From positions 682,001-746,000 of the forward strand of contig NZ_CP061294.1 in the NCBI RefSeq assembly GCF_018687515.1: a DNA stretch of 64,000 nucleotides. The letters run 5' to 3'. The stretch comes from Polynucleobacter sp. MWH-Spelu-300-X4 (GTDB taxonomy: Bacteria; Pseudomonadota; Gammaproteobacteria; Burkholderiales; Burkholderiaceae). Under the pieces are notes generated by a model. That model was given only the letters and a program-made list of their open reading frames with translations. It searched no databases and was not told where the DNA came from. Every line of letters begins with the position of its first letter. Positions within the stretch are counted from its first letter, which is position 1. Positions 43,265 to 52,286 of this stretch are shown here, in pieces. Position numbers and translations under genes: made by a program.

Positions 43265-44518
43265 ATGACCGCCACTCAATTATCTTCACAGCAACGACCC
43301 GCCATGAAAACGGCAGCAGAGGCTTTGTCTCTGATTTTGAGTCAAGTAAGCTCGACTCCTGTTGTCGAGATGGTCGATACGCAACATGCTTTAGGTCGAG
43401 TATTGGCTGAAGATTTATTAAGTCAGGTAGATGTTCCGCCTGCAGATAACACGCAAATGGATGGTTATGCTGTACGGACCGCTGATGTAAAAGCTGTTGG
43501 AACAATCTTAAAAGTGGCCCAGCGTATTCCGGCTGGACATGTAGGGACTTTATTGGAGTCTGGTACTGCAGCAAGAATATTCACAGGCGCAAACATTCCG
43601 CCTGGGGCTGATGCGGTTGTGATGCAAGAGCTTTCTGAATTGCAGGGTGATCAAGTAACTATTCTTGAGATGCCACAAAAAGGCCAATGGATTCGTATTC
43701 AAGGCGAAGATTTGACGGCGGGTTTGCCAGCATTAAAGCAAGGTACTTTATTGCGCCCGCAAGAATTAGGCGTGGCAGCGTCTGCTGGGTATGCGCAACT
43801 TCCAGTTTTTAGAAAAATTAAAGTAGCTACTTTTTTTACTGGTGATGAATTAACCATGCCTGGTCAGCCACTAAAGCCTGGCAGCATTTACAACTCTAAT
43901 AGAGATACTTTATTGGGTTGTATTCGTGCGATGGGTTGCGAGGCGACAGACTTGGGCATTGTTCCCGATACATTGGAGGCAACGCGGGCTGCATTAAGGC
44001 AGGCAGCAGTTGATCATGATTTAGTGATTACTTCTGGTGGCGTATCGGTTGGTGAAGAAGATCATATGAAGCCTGCCGTTACAGCAGAAGGACATTTGGA
44101 TATGTGGCAAATTGCTATTAAGCCTGGTAAGCCTTTGGCTTTCGGTACGATTAATCAGGCCACAGGTAAAAGTAATCAGCAAACTTTCTTTATGGGGTTG
44201 CCAGGTAATCCTGTGGCGAGCTATGTGACTTTTTTGTTATTTGCTAGACCGTTTATTGCGGCTTTGCAAGGGCGAGGCTTGGTAAAAACACCAGAGATGC
44301 AAGTGCGCGCTGATTTTGATTGGCCTAAAGCAGATCGTCGTAATGAATTTTTGCGTGTGCGCTTAAATGATCAGGGTGGTTTAGATTTATTCCCTAATCA
44401 AGGCTCCGGAGTCTTGACCAGCGCTTCTTGGGCTGATGGTTTGGTGGATAACCCACCCAACCAAACTATTAAGAGTGGGGATGTGGTGAAATATCTGCCA
44501 TTTTCCGGAATGCTTTAA
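43265..44518 (+). CDS. moeA: Molybdopterin molybdenumtransferase MoeA
   Basis: Inserts molybdate into adenylated molybdopterin. It has 417 residues with the four-domain order: ALGRVLAEDLLSQVDVPPADNTQMDGYAV, ARIFTGANIPPGADAVVMQE, NSNRDTLLGCIRAMGCEATDLGIVPDTLE, SGGVSVGEEDHMKPAV and MGLPGNPVASYVTFLLFARPF. No Shine-Dalgarno precedes the ATG at 43265; a T-rich stretch does. A downstream ATG (codon 14) exists, but the longer start retains the usual domain I helix. Confidence 0.96.
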   Translation: MTATQLSSQQRPAMKTAAEALSLILSQVSSTPVVEMVDTQHALGRVLAEDLLSQVDVPPADNTQMDGYAVRTADVKAVGTILKVAQRIPAGHVGTLLESGTAARIFTGANIPPGADAVVMQELSELQGDQVTILEMPQKGQWIRIQGEDLTAGLPALKQGTLLRPQELGVAASAGYAQLPVFRKIKVATFFTGDELTMPGQPLKPGSIYNSNRDTLLGCIRAMGCEATDLGIVPDTLEATRAALRQAAVDHDLVITSGGVSVGEEDHMKPAVTAEGHLDMWQIAIKPGKPLAFGTINQATGKSNQQTFFMGLPGNPVASYVTFLLFARPFIAALQGRGLVKTPEMQVRADFDWPKADRRNEFLRVRLNDQGGLDLFPNQGSGVLTSASWADGLVDNPPNQTIKSGDVVKYLPFSGML

Positions 44519-44527
44519 GCTAGCGTT

Positions 44528-44785
44528 ATGAGAGTTAAGGTTAAATTTTTTGCTTCATTGCGCGAGGTTTTAAAAACCTCGGAAGAGCTTATTGATTTAC
44601 CTCACGATATCAAGACAGTTGGGCAATTACGCCAGTACCTGACTAATCGTGGTGTTCCGTGGGCAGAAGCACTGGCAGAAGGTAGGGCGGTGAGATCAGC
44701 TATCAATCATCATATGGTTGAATTGGATGCTTTGTTAGTTGATGGCGCTGAAGTAGCTTTTTTCCCTCCAGTGACAGGGGGGTAA
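44528..44785 (+). CDS. moaD: Molybdopterin synthase sulfur carrier subunit MoaD
   Basis: Ubiquitin-like sulfur carrier whose C-terminal Gly-Gly is thiocarboxylated and donates sulfur to precursor Z in the MoaD-MoaE complex. It has 85 residues ending FFPPVTGG, with MRVKVKFFASLREVLKTSEELIDLP at the start. It lies 9 nt after moeA and 6 nt before moaE. Confidence 0.97.
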   Translation: MRVKVKFFASLREVLKTSEELIDLPHDIKTVGQLRQYLTNRGVPWAEALAEGRAVRSAINHHMVELDALLVDGAEVAFFPPVTGG

Positions 44786-44791
44786 ATCAAT

Positions 44792-45241
44792 ATGCCTGTG
44801 CATATTCAAACGGAAGATTTTGATCTTTCTACTGAGATCAAAAAATTAAGATCTGGGGATGCTCGCGTAGGGGCAGTAGCAGCTTTTGTTGGAACTGTTC
44901 GTGAACAAAATGATGGTGCGAAAGTGTCGGCTATGACGCTAGAGCACTATCCAGGAATGACAGAAAAGTCTCTGGAAGAGATTATTCAAAAAGCCAAAGC
45001 TCGTTGGGATATTTTTGATGTTTTGATTATTCACCGAGTGGGCCCTTTGCATATTGAAGATCAAATTGTTTTAGTGGCAGTAACTAGTGCGCATCGTGAA
45101 GAAGCTTTTGCCGCTTGCGAGTATGTGATGGATTATTTGAAAACCTTAGCGCCATTCTGGAAAAAAGAAGATACAGCAGATGGTTCTAGATGGGTGGATG
45201 CAAGATTAAGCGATGATGAAGCGCTTAAAAAGTGGAATTAA
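44792..45241 (+). CDS. moaE: Molybdopterin synthase catalytic subunit MoaE
   Basis: Large subunit that converts precursor Z to molybdopterin. GAVAAFVGTVREQNDG, LEHYPGMTEKSLEEI, RVGPLHIEDQIVLVAVTSAHREEAFAACEYVMDYLK with the catalytic Lys, and PFWKKEDTADGSRWVDA are diagnostic. It has 149 residues. Last gene of the block, converging on dinG with only 5 nt between stop codons and no terminator visible. Confidence 0.97.
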   Translation: MPVHIQTEDFDLSTEIKKLRSGDARVGAVAAFVGTVREQNDGAKVSAMTLEHYPGMTEKSLEEIIQKAKARWDIFDVLIIHRVGPLHIEDQIVLVAVTSAHREEAFAACEYVMDYLKTLAPFWKKEDTADGSRWVDARLSDDEALKKWN

Positions 45242-45246
45242 TACTC

Positions 45247-47343
45247 TTACATTAATTTCTTGAAAGGCGGCAAGCCCGCGATAAGTTTTTTGCCATAGGG
45301 TTTTGTTTTTAAGCGTTTATCTAAAACAATAATCTTGGCTGTATCTGTTTCGGTTCTAATACCTCGACCTACCCATTGTTGTAGTTTAAGAGCGACTGCT
45401 GGCACACTGATTTCATAAAAAGGGTTGCCCTGATTTTTTTCTAACCATTCTGATTTAGCTTCTTCAACTGGAGAGTCGGGTGGTGCGAATGGCAGTTTGG
45501 TAATGACCACCACTTCGCATAATTTTCCTGGTAAATCTAAGCCTTCACCAAAACTTTGCATACCAAATAAAATGCTCCTATGGCCATTGCTAATGCGCTG
45601 CTCATGGGATGCTAGAAGTTTGCTGCGCGGAAGATCCCCTTGCATGAAGACATCTTGAAGGAATTCGTTCGGAAGGTTGTCGTGAACTTCCTTCATTTGT
45701 TTTTTAGAGGTAAACAATACCAAGGCACCATGTTTTAAATCCGTTAGTTCTCTAGGAATGGCTTCGGCAAGTTCTGATGTGTGTCCTGATGCATTCGCGC
45801 TAGGGCATTGCTCCATGTCAGGTACTGAAAATGTACCCTGTTTTTCGTAATCAAACGGTGATTGCGCTTCAAATGTACTTGTCTTGGGAAACCAGTTAAG
45901 GCCTGTTTGACGCAGAAAATACTGGAAGTCACCCATGGTTCTTAAGGTGGCAGATGTCAAAACGGCGGCTGAGCTGGTTGACCAAAGTGCTTGAGCTAAA
46001 TTGTGGGCTGCACTGATGGGAGATGCGTGAAGTCTGAAATCGAAACTTGTTCCCAAGTCTTGCCATTCAACCCATTTGGCAATAGGCGGATCTGTCTCAG
46101 TTTGCATTAAATGCCAAGTGTTCGATAAATTTTCTGTTTTAGATTGATAGCTACCAATTTCTAAAATGGCTGGGCTAAAAGAATCTTTGTCGATACTGTT
46201 GTTTCTTTGATCGTTGAGTTGTTGCAGTATTTTTCCAACACGATTATTAAGACCAATGGCAAGTGGACTTAAGGTTTCCGCGTAGCTTGTGAACTCCTCT
46301 GAGAGACGGCCGTGTGAGAAACGTTGGATGGGTGCATCATGGGTTACAAAGTTGCTCAACCTCAGTGAATTAATCATTTGTTTGGTGTGCATGATTAAAT
46401 CTTCGACATGCTCATGAATTTCTTCTACGGTTTTGCCATTGGAGTCTGGTAGTAATGCATCCGCGCGTAACACGGCTGCCATGATTTTCTCTAACCAACG
46501 GGTGCTGGCAATCAGTCCGACAGAAGAAGCGAAGTGTTTGATGCCCACGGAGGGTAAATTGTGAGCTTCGTCAAAGATGTAAAGCGTTTCACTTGGGTCT
46601 GGCAGTATTTTTGAGCCTGAGGCGATGGTAGATATGACTAAATCATGATTGGCAACAATAATGTCAGCCTTGACCAAGTCACGTCTTGCGTTGAAATAAG
46701 GGCAAACATTAAAGCGTTGACAGTGTCTGCCAAGGCAAGAGCTACGTTCAGCCGCAATGCGTGACCACATGCCATCTGTGATTTCTGGAGGGGCGGAATC
46801 TTTCTCACCATTCCAAGAGCCATCATTGAGATTAGCTAGAGCGTCTGAGAATTTATCTTTATCTTGTTCTTTCGGTGGGCCATCCCAATTGGCATCTTCA
46901 AATAGAGCTGATTGCTTAGCTTTGCCGCTAATTTGTTCTAACCTAATATTGCATACATATCGGCCACGGCCTTTGGCTAACCCGTAATTAAATTCTATCG
47001 GAGAGATTCCAGCTAGGTTAGGTAAGTCTTTTTGAATCAGTTGTTCTTGGAGTGCAACGGTTCCTGTGCTGATGATGACGCGTCGTCCTAGGAGCTTGCT
47101 AAATACAATCGCTGGAATTAAGTAGCCTAGCGTCTTGCCTACGCCTGTTTTTCCTTCGATGACTAGAATATTGTCGCCATTTCTTTCATCTTTGAGCTCT
47201 TTTGCTAGGCTTAGCGTCTGGCAAATTTGGTCGAACATTTCTTCTTGGCCAATTCGGGTCTTAAATCCTGGCCATTGGCTTTTAACAACGCTATAAATAT
47301 CTTCAACTTGGCGTTGAATGTCCTTAAGTTCTACTTGGCTCAC
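45247..47343 (-). CDS. dinG: DinG/XPD-type ATP-dependent DNA helicase
   Basis: Superfamily 2 iron-sulfur helicase. It has Walker A EGKTGVGKTLGYLIPA, the four cysteines of an Fe-S cluster (YVCNIRLE and SCLGRHCQRFNVCPY), Walker B DEAH in YIFDEAHNLPS, and C-terminal motif VI QQWVGRGIRTETDTAKI. It has 698 residues. The start is GTG at 47343 and overlaps the stop of the GIY-YIG gene (GTGA), so the pair is coupled. It is DinG family; whether it is the damage-inducible DinG or YoaA-like cannot be decided. No SOS box is seen. Confidence 0.92.
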   Translation of the reverse strand: MSQVELKDIQRQVEDIYSVVKSQWPGFKTRIGQEEMFDQICQTLSLAKELKDERNGDNILVIEGKTGVGKTLGYLIPAIVFSKLLGRRVIISTGTVALQEQLIQKDLPNLAGISPIEFNYGLAKGRGRYVCNIRLEQISGKAKQSALFEDANWDGPPKEQDKDKFSDALANLNDGSWNGEKDSAPPEITDGMWSRIAAERSSCLGRHCQRFNVCPYFNARRDLVKADIIVANHDLVISTIASGSKILPDPSETLYIFDEAHNLPSVGIKHFASSVGLIASTRWLEKIMAAVLRADALLPDSNGKTVEEIHEHVEDLIMHTKQMINSLRLSNFVTHDAPIQRFSHGRLSEEFTSYAETLSPLAIGLNNRVGKILQQLNDQRNNSIDKDSFSPAILEIGSYQSKTENLSNTWHLMQTETDPPIAKWVEWQDLGTSFDFRLHASPISAAHNLAQALWSTSSAAVLTSATLRTMGDFQYFLRQTGLNWFPKTSTFEAQSPFDYEKQGTFSVPDMEQCPSANASGHTSELAEAIPRELTDLKHGALVLFTSKKQMKEVHDNLPNEFLQDVFMQGDLPRSKLLASHEQRISNGHRSILFGMQSFGEGLDLPGKLCEVVVITKLPFAPPDSPVEEAKSEWLEKNQGNPFYEISVPAVALKLQQWVGRGIRTETDTAKIIVLDKRLKTKPYGKKLIAGLPPFKKLM

Positions 47344-47579
47344 TGAAAGAACCCTAATTTTAGAGCTTTAGGAAGTTTTTTGACTGCTATTTCCGCTTTG
47401 CTGGCCGCAGAACGGTCCAAAAATGCCTTTTGGGCAAGTAGGGTCACCGGAGTTCGTCCTCGGGTGTATTTGGCGCCTAGGCCTTCGTTATGGGCTTTGA
47501 TACGGTTCTCCAGGTCGTTGGTGATGCCAGCGTAGTAGCTTCCATCAGAACATTCCAAGAGATATAAACACCAAGACAT
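47340..47579 (-). CDS. GIY-YIG nuclease family protein (UPF0213)
   Basis: A 79-residue single-domain GIY-YIG protein of the UPF0213/YhbQ type. Conserved CLYLLECSDGSYYAGITNDLENRIKAHNEG gives the paired Tyr, the Arg and the following helix, though the second motif is YAG rather than YIG. GLGAKYTRGRTPVTLL follows and is typical. YhbQ is a DNA endonuclease in E. coli. TATCAT (47591-47586) sits exactly 6 nt before the ATG with no Shine-Dalgarno, so a leaderless mRNA covering both this gene and dinG is likely. Confidence 0.88.
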   Translation of the reverse strand: MSWCLYLLECSDGSYYAGITNDLENRIKAHNEGLGAKYTRGRTPVTLLAQKAFLDRSAASKAEIAVKKLPKALKLGFFQ

Positions 47580-47585
47580 GTGCTA

Positions 47586-47591
47586 ATGATA
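47586..47591 (-). promoter_or_regulatory. -10-like element of a leaderless promoter for GIY-YIG-dinG
   Basis: TATCAT on the minus strand, 6 nt upstream of the ATG at 47579. No Shine-Dalgarno is present. Confidence 0.45.
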
Positions 47592-47619
47592 AAGCCAGCA
47601 ATATATTTGATCTAAATCA

Positions 47620-47647
47620 CTTGAAATTTACCTATTCATAGCCATAT
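47620..47647 (+). promoter_or_regulatory. RpoH (sigma32) heat-shock promoter of clpB
   Basis: CTTGAAA (47620-47626), a 14-bp spacer, and GCCATAT (47641-47647) match the sigma32 consensus (CTTGAAA ... CCCATNT) in both parts. The implied start near 47654 leaves a short leader with GAGGAG. Confidence 0.85.
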
Positions 47648-47675
47648 GCTGTTCATTGAATAGAGGAGAATTGTC

Positions 47676-50270
47676 TTGAGATTAGATAAATTAACCAGCA
47701 AATTCCAGGAAGCTTTGGGCGATGCCCAAAGCTTGGCTTTGAACGCAGATAATCGGTATATTGAGTCTGAACATTTATTGTTGGCCATGCTCCAGCAGTC
47801 CGATAGCACGGCTAAGTCTTTAATTAATAGAACGGGTGGCAATGCCGCAGCTTTGGAGAAAGCTGTTCAAGGTTTGGTATCTAAATTACCCCAAGTACAA
47901 GGTACAGGGGGAGATGTGCAGATTGGCCGATCTTTGTCTGCGCACCTTAACTTAACGGAAAAAGAAGCAACTAAGCGCGGTGATGATTTTATTGCCGGCG
48001 AGTTGTTTTTATTGGTATTGACTGATGATAAGGGTGAGTTAGGTAAAGCTCTTAAGTCAGTGGGGGTTACTCGTAAAACTTTAGAAGCTGCGATTGAGGC
48101 AGTGCGTGGAGGTCAGTCTGTGAATAGTGCGGATGCAGAAAATCAGCGCGAGGCGCTTAAAAAATATACGCTTGATTTAACCGAGCGTGCTCGTTTGGGT
48201 AAATTAGATCCGGTGATTGGTCGTGATGATGAGATTCGTCGCGCCATTCAGATTTTGCAACGCCGTACTAAAAATAACCCAGTTTTAATTGGTGAGCCTG
48301 GTGTTGGTAAGACTGCAATTGTTGAGGGTTTGGCTCAACGCATTGTGGATGGCGAAGTTCCTGAAACACTTAAAAATAAACGCGTATTGGTATTGGATAT
48401 GGCCTTGCTATTGGCGGGTGCTAAGTATCGTGGCGAATTTGAAGAGCGTTTGAAAGCTGTTTTAACGGATGTGGCCAAGGATGAAGGGCAAACCATTGTG
48501 TTCATCGATGAGATTCATACGATGGTTGGTGCAGGTAAAGCAGATGGCGCGATGGATGCTGGCAATATGTTGAAGCCTGCTTTGGCTCGTGGTGAGCTGC
48601 ATTGTATTGGTGCTACTACATTAGATGAATATCGCAAATATATTGAAAAAGATGCGGCGCTAGAACGTCGTTTCCAAAAAGTGATGGTGGGTGAGCCTAG
48701 TGTTGAAGACACGATTGCTATTCTGCGAGGTCTTCAAGAGAAGTATGAGCTGCACCATGGTGTTGAGATTACGGATCCAGCGATTGTTGCTGCCGCTGAG
48801 TTGTCGCATCGTTACATCACAGATCGCTTCTTACCAGATAAAGCTATTGATTTGATTGATGAAGCCGCGTCACGTATCAGAATGGAAATTGATTCGAAGC
48901 CTGAAGTGATGGATAAGTTAGATCGTCGTTTGATCCAGCTAAAGATTGAACGTGAGGCAGTTAAAAAAGAAAAGGATGAGGCCTCTCAGAAGCGTCTTGG
49001 CTTAATTGAAGAAGAAATTAAGCGCTTGGGTAAGGAGTATGCAGATTTAGAAGAAGTTTGGAAATCTGAGAAAGGTGCTGCTCAAGGTACTGCATCTATT
49101 AAAGAAGAGATCGATAAAGTTAAGTCTGAAATCGCCAAGCTTCAACGTGAAGGTAAATTGGAGAAAGTAGCTGAGTTGCAGTATGGCAAATTGCCCGAGT
49201 TGGAAGGTAAATTGAAATCTGCTGCTGTCGCCGAGGAAAAAGGCGCGGCGCAGAAAAATAAGTTATTGCGCACGCAAGTGGGTGCAGAAGAAATCGCAGA
49301 GGTGGTTTCTCGTGCCACGGGTATTCCTGTATCGAAGATGATGCAAGGTGAGCGCGATAAGTTATTGCAAATGGAAAATTATTTGCATCAACGCGTAGTC
49401 GGTCAAGAAGAGGCGATTAGCGCTGTTTCAGATGCGATTCGCCGTTCACGGGCCGGTTTGTCTGATGAAGGTAAACCTTATGGTTCATTCCTGTTCTTGG
49501 GGCCAACAGGTGTTGGTAAGACTGAGCTATGCAAAGCGCTTGCTGAATTCCTATTTGATAGTGATGAACATTTGATTCGTGTGGATATGAGCGAGTTCAT
49601 GGAAAAACACAGTGTGGCTCGTTTAATTGGCGCGCCTCCAGGTTATGTTGGCTATGAAGAGGGTGGTTATTTAACGGAATTAGTGCGCCGTAAACCATAT
49701 AGCGTGATTTTGTTGGATGAAGTGGAAAAGGCTCATCCCGATGTATTCAATGTGCTATTGCAAGTGCTTGATGATGGTCGCATGACCGATGGCCAAGGTC
49801 GCACAGTTGATTTTAAAAATACAGTGATTGTGATGACCAGCAATTTAGGTTCACATAAAATTCAGTCGATGAGTGGTAAGTCTCAAGATAAGCTGAAAGA
49901 GGCTGTGATGGAAGAAGTAAAAGGCCATTTCCGCCCAGAGTTTTTGAATCGTATTGATGAGATGGTGGTCTTTCATGGCTTGGATCAAAAGAATATTGCA
50001 TCGATTGCTAAGATTCAGTTGCAACGTTTGACCGATCGTTTGGCGAAGATGGATATGGTTCTTGAGGTGAGTGATGCAGCCTTAACAAAGGTAGCAGAAG
50101 CTGGCTACGATCCGGTATTTGGTGCTAGACCACTTAAGAGAGCTATCCAACAATATATTGAAAACCCTGTGGCTAGATTGATCCTAGAAGGCAAGTTTGC
50201 GCCGAAAGATATTGTGCCTGTGGATGTCGATAAAAAAGGGAACTTTATTTTTGACAGGGTTGTTCACTAA
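47676..50270 (+). CDS. clpB: ATP-dependent chaperone ClpB (disaggregase)
   Basis: Hexameric AAA+ protein that extracts polypeptides from aggregates with DnaK. It has 864 residues: N-domain (1-145), first ATPase with GEPGVGKTA (about 207-215), middle-domain coiled coil (about 400-520), second ATPase with GPTGVGKTE (about 608-616) and [29 protein letters not shown]. The start is TTG at 47676, giving [22 protein letters not shown] as in E. coli, with GGAG 7 nt upstream. It is a single unit behind the RpoH promoter. Confidence 0.98.
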   Translation: MRLDKLTSKFQEALGDAQSLALNADNRYIESEHLLLAMLQQSDSTAKSLINRTGGNAAALEKAVQGLVSKLPQVQGTGGDVQIGRSLSAHLNLTEKEATKRGDDFIAGELFLLVLTDDKGELGKALKSVGVTRKTLEAAIEAVRGGQSVNSADAENQREALKKYTLDLTERARLGKLDPVIGRDDEIRRAIQILQRRTKNNPVLIGEPGVGKTAIVEGLAQRIVDGEVPETLKNKRVLVLDMALLLAGAKYRGEFEERLKAVLTDVAKDEGQTIVFIDEIHTMVGAGKADGAMDAGNMLKPALARGELHCIGATTLDEYRKYIEKDAALERRFQKVMVGEPSVEDTIAILRGLQEKYELHHGVEITDPAIVAAAELSHRYITDRFLPDKAIDLIDEAASRIRMEIDSKPEVMDKLDRRLIQLKIEREAVKKEKDEASQKRLGLIEEEIKRLGKEYADLEEVWKSEKGAAQGTASIKEEIDKVKSEIAKLQREGKLEKVAELQYGKLPELEGKLKSAAVAEEKGAAQKNKLLRTQVGAEEIAEVVSRATGIPVSKMMQGERDKLLQMENYLHQRVVGQEEAISAVSDAIRRSRAGLSDEGKPYGSFLFLGPTGVGKTELCKALAEFLFDSDEHLIRVDMSEFMEKHSVARLIGAPPGYVGYEEGGYLTELVRRKPYSVILLDEVEKAHPDVFNVLLQVLDDGRMTDGQGRTVDFKNTVIVMTSNLGSHKIQSMSGKSQDKLKEAVMEEVKGHFRPEFLNRIDEMVVFHGLDQKNIASIAKIQLQRLTDRLAKMDMVLEVSDAALTKVAEAGYDPVFGARPLKRAIQQYIENPVARLILEGKFAPKDIVPVDVDKKGNFIFDRVVH

Positions 50271-50282
50271 GCTTGAGTGAGC

Positions 50283-50302
50283 CTTCAGCGTAATCGCTGA
50301 AG
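50283..50302 (+). terminator. Hairpin after clpB
   Basis: CTTCAGCG (50283-50290) pairs perfectly with CGCTGAAG (50295-50302) around TAAT. No T-run follows. It also covers the -35 position of the next gene's promoter. Confidence 0.5.
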
Positions 50303-50308
50303 TAGTAG

Positions 50309-50320
50309 TAAGATTGGCCG
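50309..50320 (+). promoter_or_regulatory. -10 element of a leaderless promoter for the MFS transporter
   Basis: TAAGAT (50309-50314) plus 6 nt reaches the ATG at 50321; no Shine-Dalgarno. Confidence 0.5.
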
Positions 50321-51517
50321 ATGACTATACGCAAAGACGCAGAAGTTATCGGCCTCATCAGCTTGGCCCATAGCTCATCACATTTTTATCAGCTAATCCT
50401 AGCCCCTTTATTTCCATGGTTAAAAGTTGAGTTTGGTTTAAGTTACGCAGAACTTGGTTTTTTGATGACGATATTTTTCGTTATCTCTACCTTAACTCAG
50501 GCGGCGGCGGGGTTTTGGGTTGATCATTCAGGGCCATTGAAGGTGCTATTTTTTGGCATTATTTCTTTGTGTGCCTCAGCTATTATTTTGTCTGTTTCAA
50601 ATGGCTACTTGATTTTAATTTTGGGCTCTGCTTTGGCAGGGCTTGGAAATGGGGTATTCCATCCTGCTGACTATACGTTGATTAATAGACGTGTAAGTCC
50701 TGCGCGTGTGCCACATGCTTATTCTATGCATGGCATTTCAGGAGCTTTAGGGTGGTCAGCCGCGCCTGCGTTTCTTGTGGCGATGACTTCTTTATATGGT
50801 TGGCGTTCTGCTTTATTGGGCGCAGCTATTTTGATTGCTCTTATATTCGTATTACTTCTAATCAGAAGAGATGTGCTTTTAGGCTCTGCTGAAGATCGCG
50901 CTCAAGAGAAGTTAAATAAAAAAGATCAGTCACCATTTTCAGTTGCATTCTTAAAACTTCCGGCAGTTTGGTTATGTTGGGGATTTTTCTTTTTGACATC
51001 TGTATCTTTAGCGGGGGTTCAAAGTTTCGCTTCATCTGCGCTAAAGGTTTTGTATGACTTACCTCTTGCTTTGTCCACGACTGCTTATTCAACTTATATG
51101 TTGGCTAGTGCTGGCGGCATGTTTGTGGGTGGTTTTATTGCTGCTAAAGCTAAGTTTCCTGAGCGCGTGATTATTGCTGCATTCATTTTTGCTGCGAGCA
51201 TTTCCATCTTGATTTCTTTGGCTTGGTTATCTGGCGGCACCATCATGACTTTATTTACTTTGATGGGTTTCTGCGTGGGTATCGCTGGACCATCAAGAGA
51301 TCTTATGATTCGTCAGGCAACTCCTAAAGAGGCATCTGGTCGAGTATTTGGAATTGTTTATTCCGGGCTTGATTTAGGTTTGGCACTTGGTCCGATTATG
51401 TTTGGTATGTTGATGGATTGGCACTATGAGTCATTGGTATTTGTGGTGATTGCATCATTCTTGTTAGCTGCTTTGTTCACGACAAACTATGTGGTAGCTA
51501 GTAAGCCAGCAACTTAA
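50321..51517 (+). CDS. Major facilitator superfamily transporter
   Basis: Twelve-helix inner-membrane carrier of 398 residues. AHSSSHFYQLILAPLFPWLKVEFGLSYAELGFLMTIFF and GLGNGVFHPADYTLINRRVSPAR resemble the fosmidomycin-resistance (Fsr)-like branch of MFS. The central loop (about 190-215) is charged. Substrate cannot be assigned. Single gene between clpB and rraA. Confidence 0.85.
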   Translation: MTIRKDAEVIGLISLAHSSSHFYQLILAPLFPWLKVEFGLSYAELGFLMTIFFVISTLTQAAAGFWVDHSGPLKVLFFGIISLCASAIILSVSNGYLILILGSALAGLGNGVFHPADYTLINRRVSPARVPHAYSMHGISGALGWSAAPAFLVAMTSLYGWRSALLGAAILIALIFVLLLIRRDVLLGSAEDRAQEKLNKKDQSPFSVAFLKLPAVWLCWGFFFLTSVSLAGVQSFASSALKVLYDLPLALSTTAYSTYMLASAGGMFVGGFIAAKAKFPERVIIAAFIFAASISILISLAWLSGGTIMTLFTLMGFCVGIAGPSRDLMIRQATPKEASGRVFGIVYSGLDLGLALGPIMFGMLMDWHYESLVFVVIASFLLAALFTTNYVVASKPAT

Positions 51518-51559
51518 ATTCATAAGCTCTAAAAACACTTAAGCACTAAAGGAATCACC

Positions 51560-52054
51560 ATGAAGTTTGCTACGACCGATATTTGTGATGCGCATGAAGA
51601 TTTGATTGTTAAAGGTGAATTGCGCGTAGCGACACCTATTTTTAAGTCTTATGGTGCTTTGACCCAATTTCATGGCTCGGCTGTTACTTTAAAAGTGTTT
51701 GAAGATAACACTTGGGTGAGAACTTTATTAGATGAACCAGGGCAGGGCCGTGTATTGGTCATTGATGGTGGGGGTTCACTGCGTTGCGCTTTGGTTGGAG
51801 GTAACTTGGGCGTATTGGCTGAGAAAAACGGTTGGGCTGGTATTTGGGTAAACGGTTGCGTACGCGATACAGCCGAACTCGTTCAGTCTAAGGTGGGTAT
51901 CGCTGCAATCGCCATTCATCCTCAGAAAAGCGTGAAACGTAACGTCGGTGAGCGAGATCTCGTTATTAGCATGGCGGGTATTGCGGTCAAACCGGGCGAT
52001 ATGATTTATGCCGATCAAGACGGCATTTTGGTATCAGATAAGCCATTAATTTAA
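51560..52054 (+). CDS. rraA: RraA family protein (RNase E activity regulator type)
   Basis: A 164-residue member of the RraA/HMG aldolase superfamily. [32 protein letters not shown] is the RraA N-terminus, and [41 protein letters not shown] is the core. E. coli RraA inhibits RNase E; many homologues are 4-hydroxy-4-methyl-2-oxoglutarate aldolases needing the GG-N-...-R-D residues, present here. Either activity is possible. AAGGAA precedes the ATG. Confidence 0.9.
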   Translation: MKFATTDICDAHEDLIVKGELRVATPIFKSYGALTQFHGSAVTLKVFEDNTWVRTLLDEPGQGRVLVIDGGGSLRCALVGGNLGVLAEKNGWAGIWVNGCVRDTAELVQSKVGIAAIAIHPQKSVKRNVGERDLVISMAGIAVKPGDMIYADQDGILVSDKPLI

Positions 52055-52097
52055 GTATTTTCTGTCATGCTGCATTGCATTGCGGCTTATGAATTAG

Positions 52098-52113
52098 TTC
52101 ACCATAATGTGAA
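52098..52113. promoter_or_regulatory. Inverted repeat TTCAC-N6-GTGAA in the aceA upstream region
   Basis: TTCAC (52098-52102) and GTGAA (52109-52113) are perfect complements around CATAAT. A dimeric regulator site is plausible. Its left part, CACCATAATGT, is repeated in the phaZ upstream region. Confidence 0.35.
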
Positions 52114-52123
52114 ATATTATAAT

Positions 52124-52146
52124 TAACCAATTGATTTTATTGGTTA
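52124..52146. promoter_or_regulatory. Inverted repeat TAACCAAT-N7-ATTGGTTA upstream of aceA
   Basis: Perfect 8-bp arms at 52124-52131 and 52139-52146. The sequence is AT-rich and lies 140 nt before the aceA start, so an operator is more likely than a terminator. Factor unknown. Confidence 0.35.
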
Positions 52147-52229
52147 TTATTAAATTTATTGGCCAAAATATTTGCTTGCATTCTGTTTCGTAAATACATA
52201 CACTCTTATATAAGACACAAGACCTGAGT

Positions 52230-52242
52230 TTTCAAATTGAAA
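52230..52242. promoter_or_regulatory. Palindrome TTTCAA-A-TTGAAA near the aceA start
   Basis: A perfect 6-1-6 palindrome about 45 nt before the aceA ATG, downstream of a TATATA (52208-52213) that could be the -10. A repressor position. Together with two other inverted repeats in this 232-nt gap it suggests complex control. Confidence 0.35.
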
Positions 52243-52286
52243 CAGTACTTGTTAATGAATTTTTAGTTTTTTATATGGAGAGTGAT

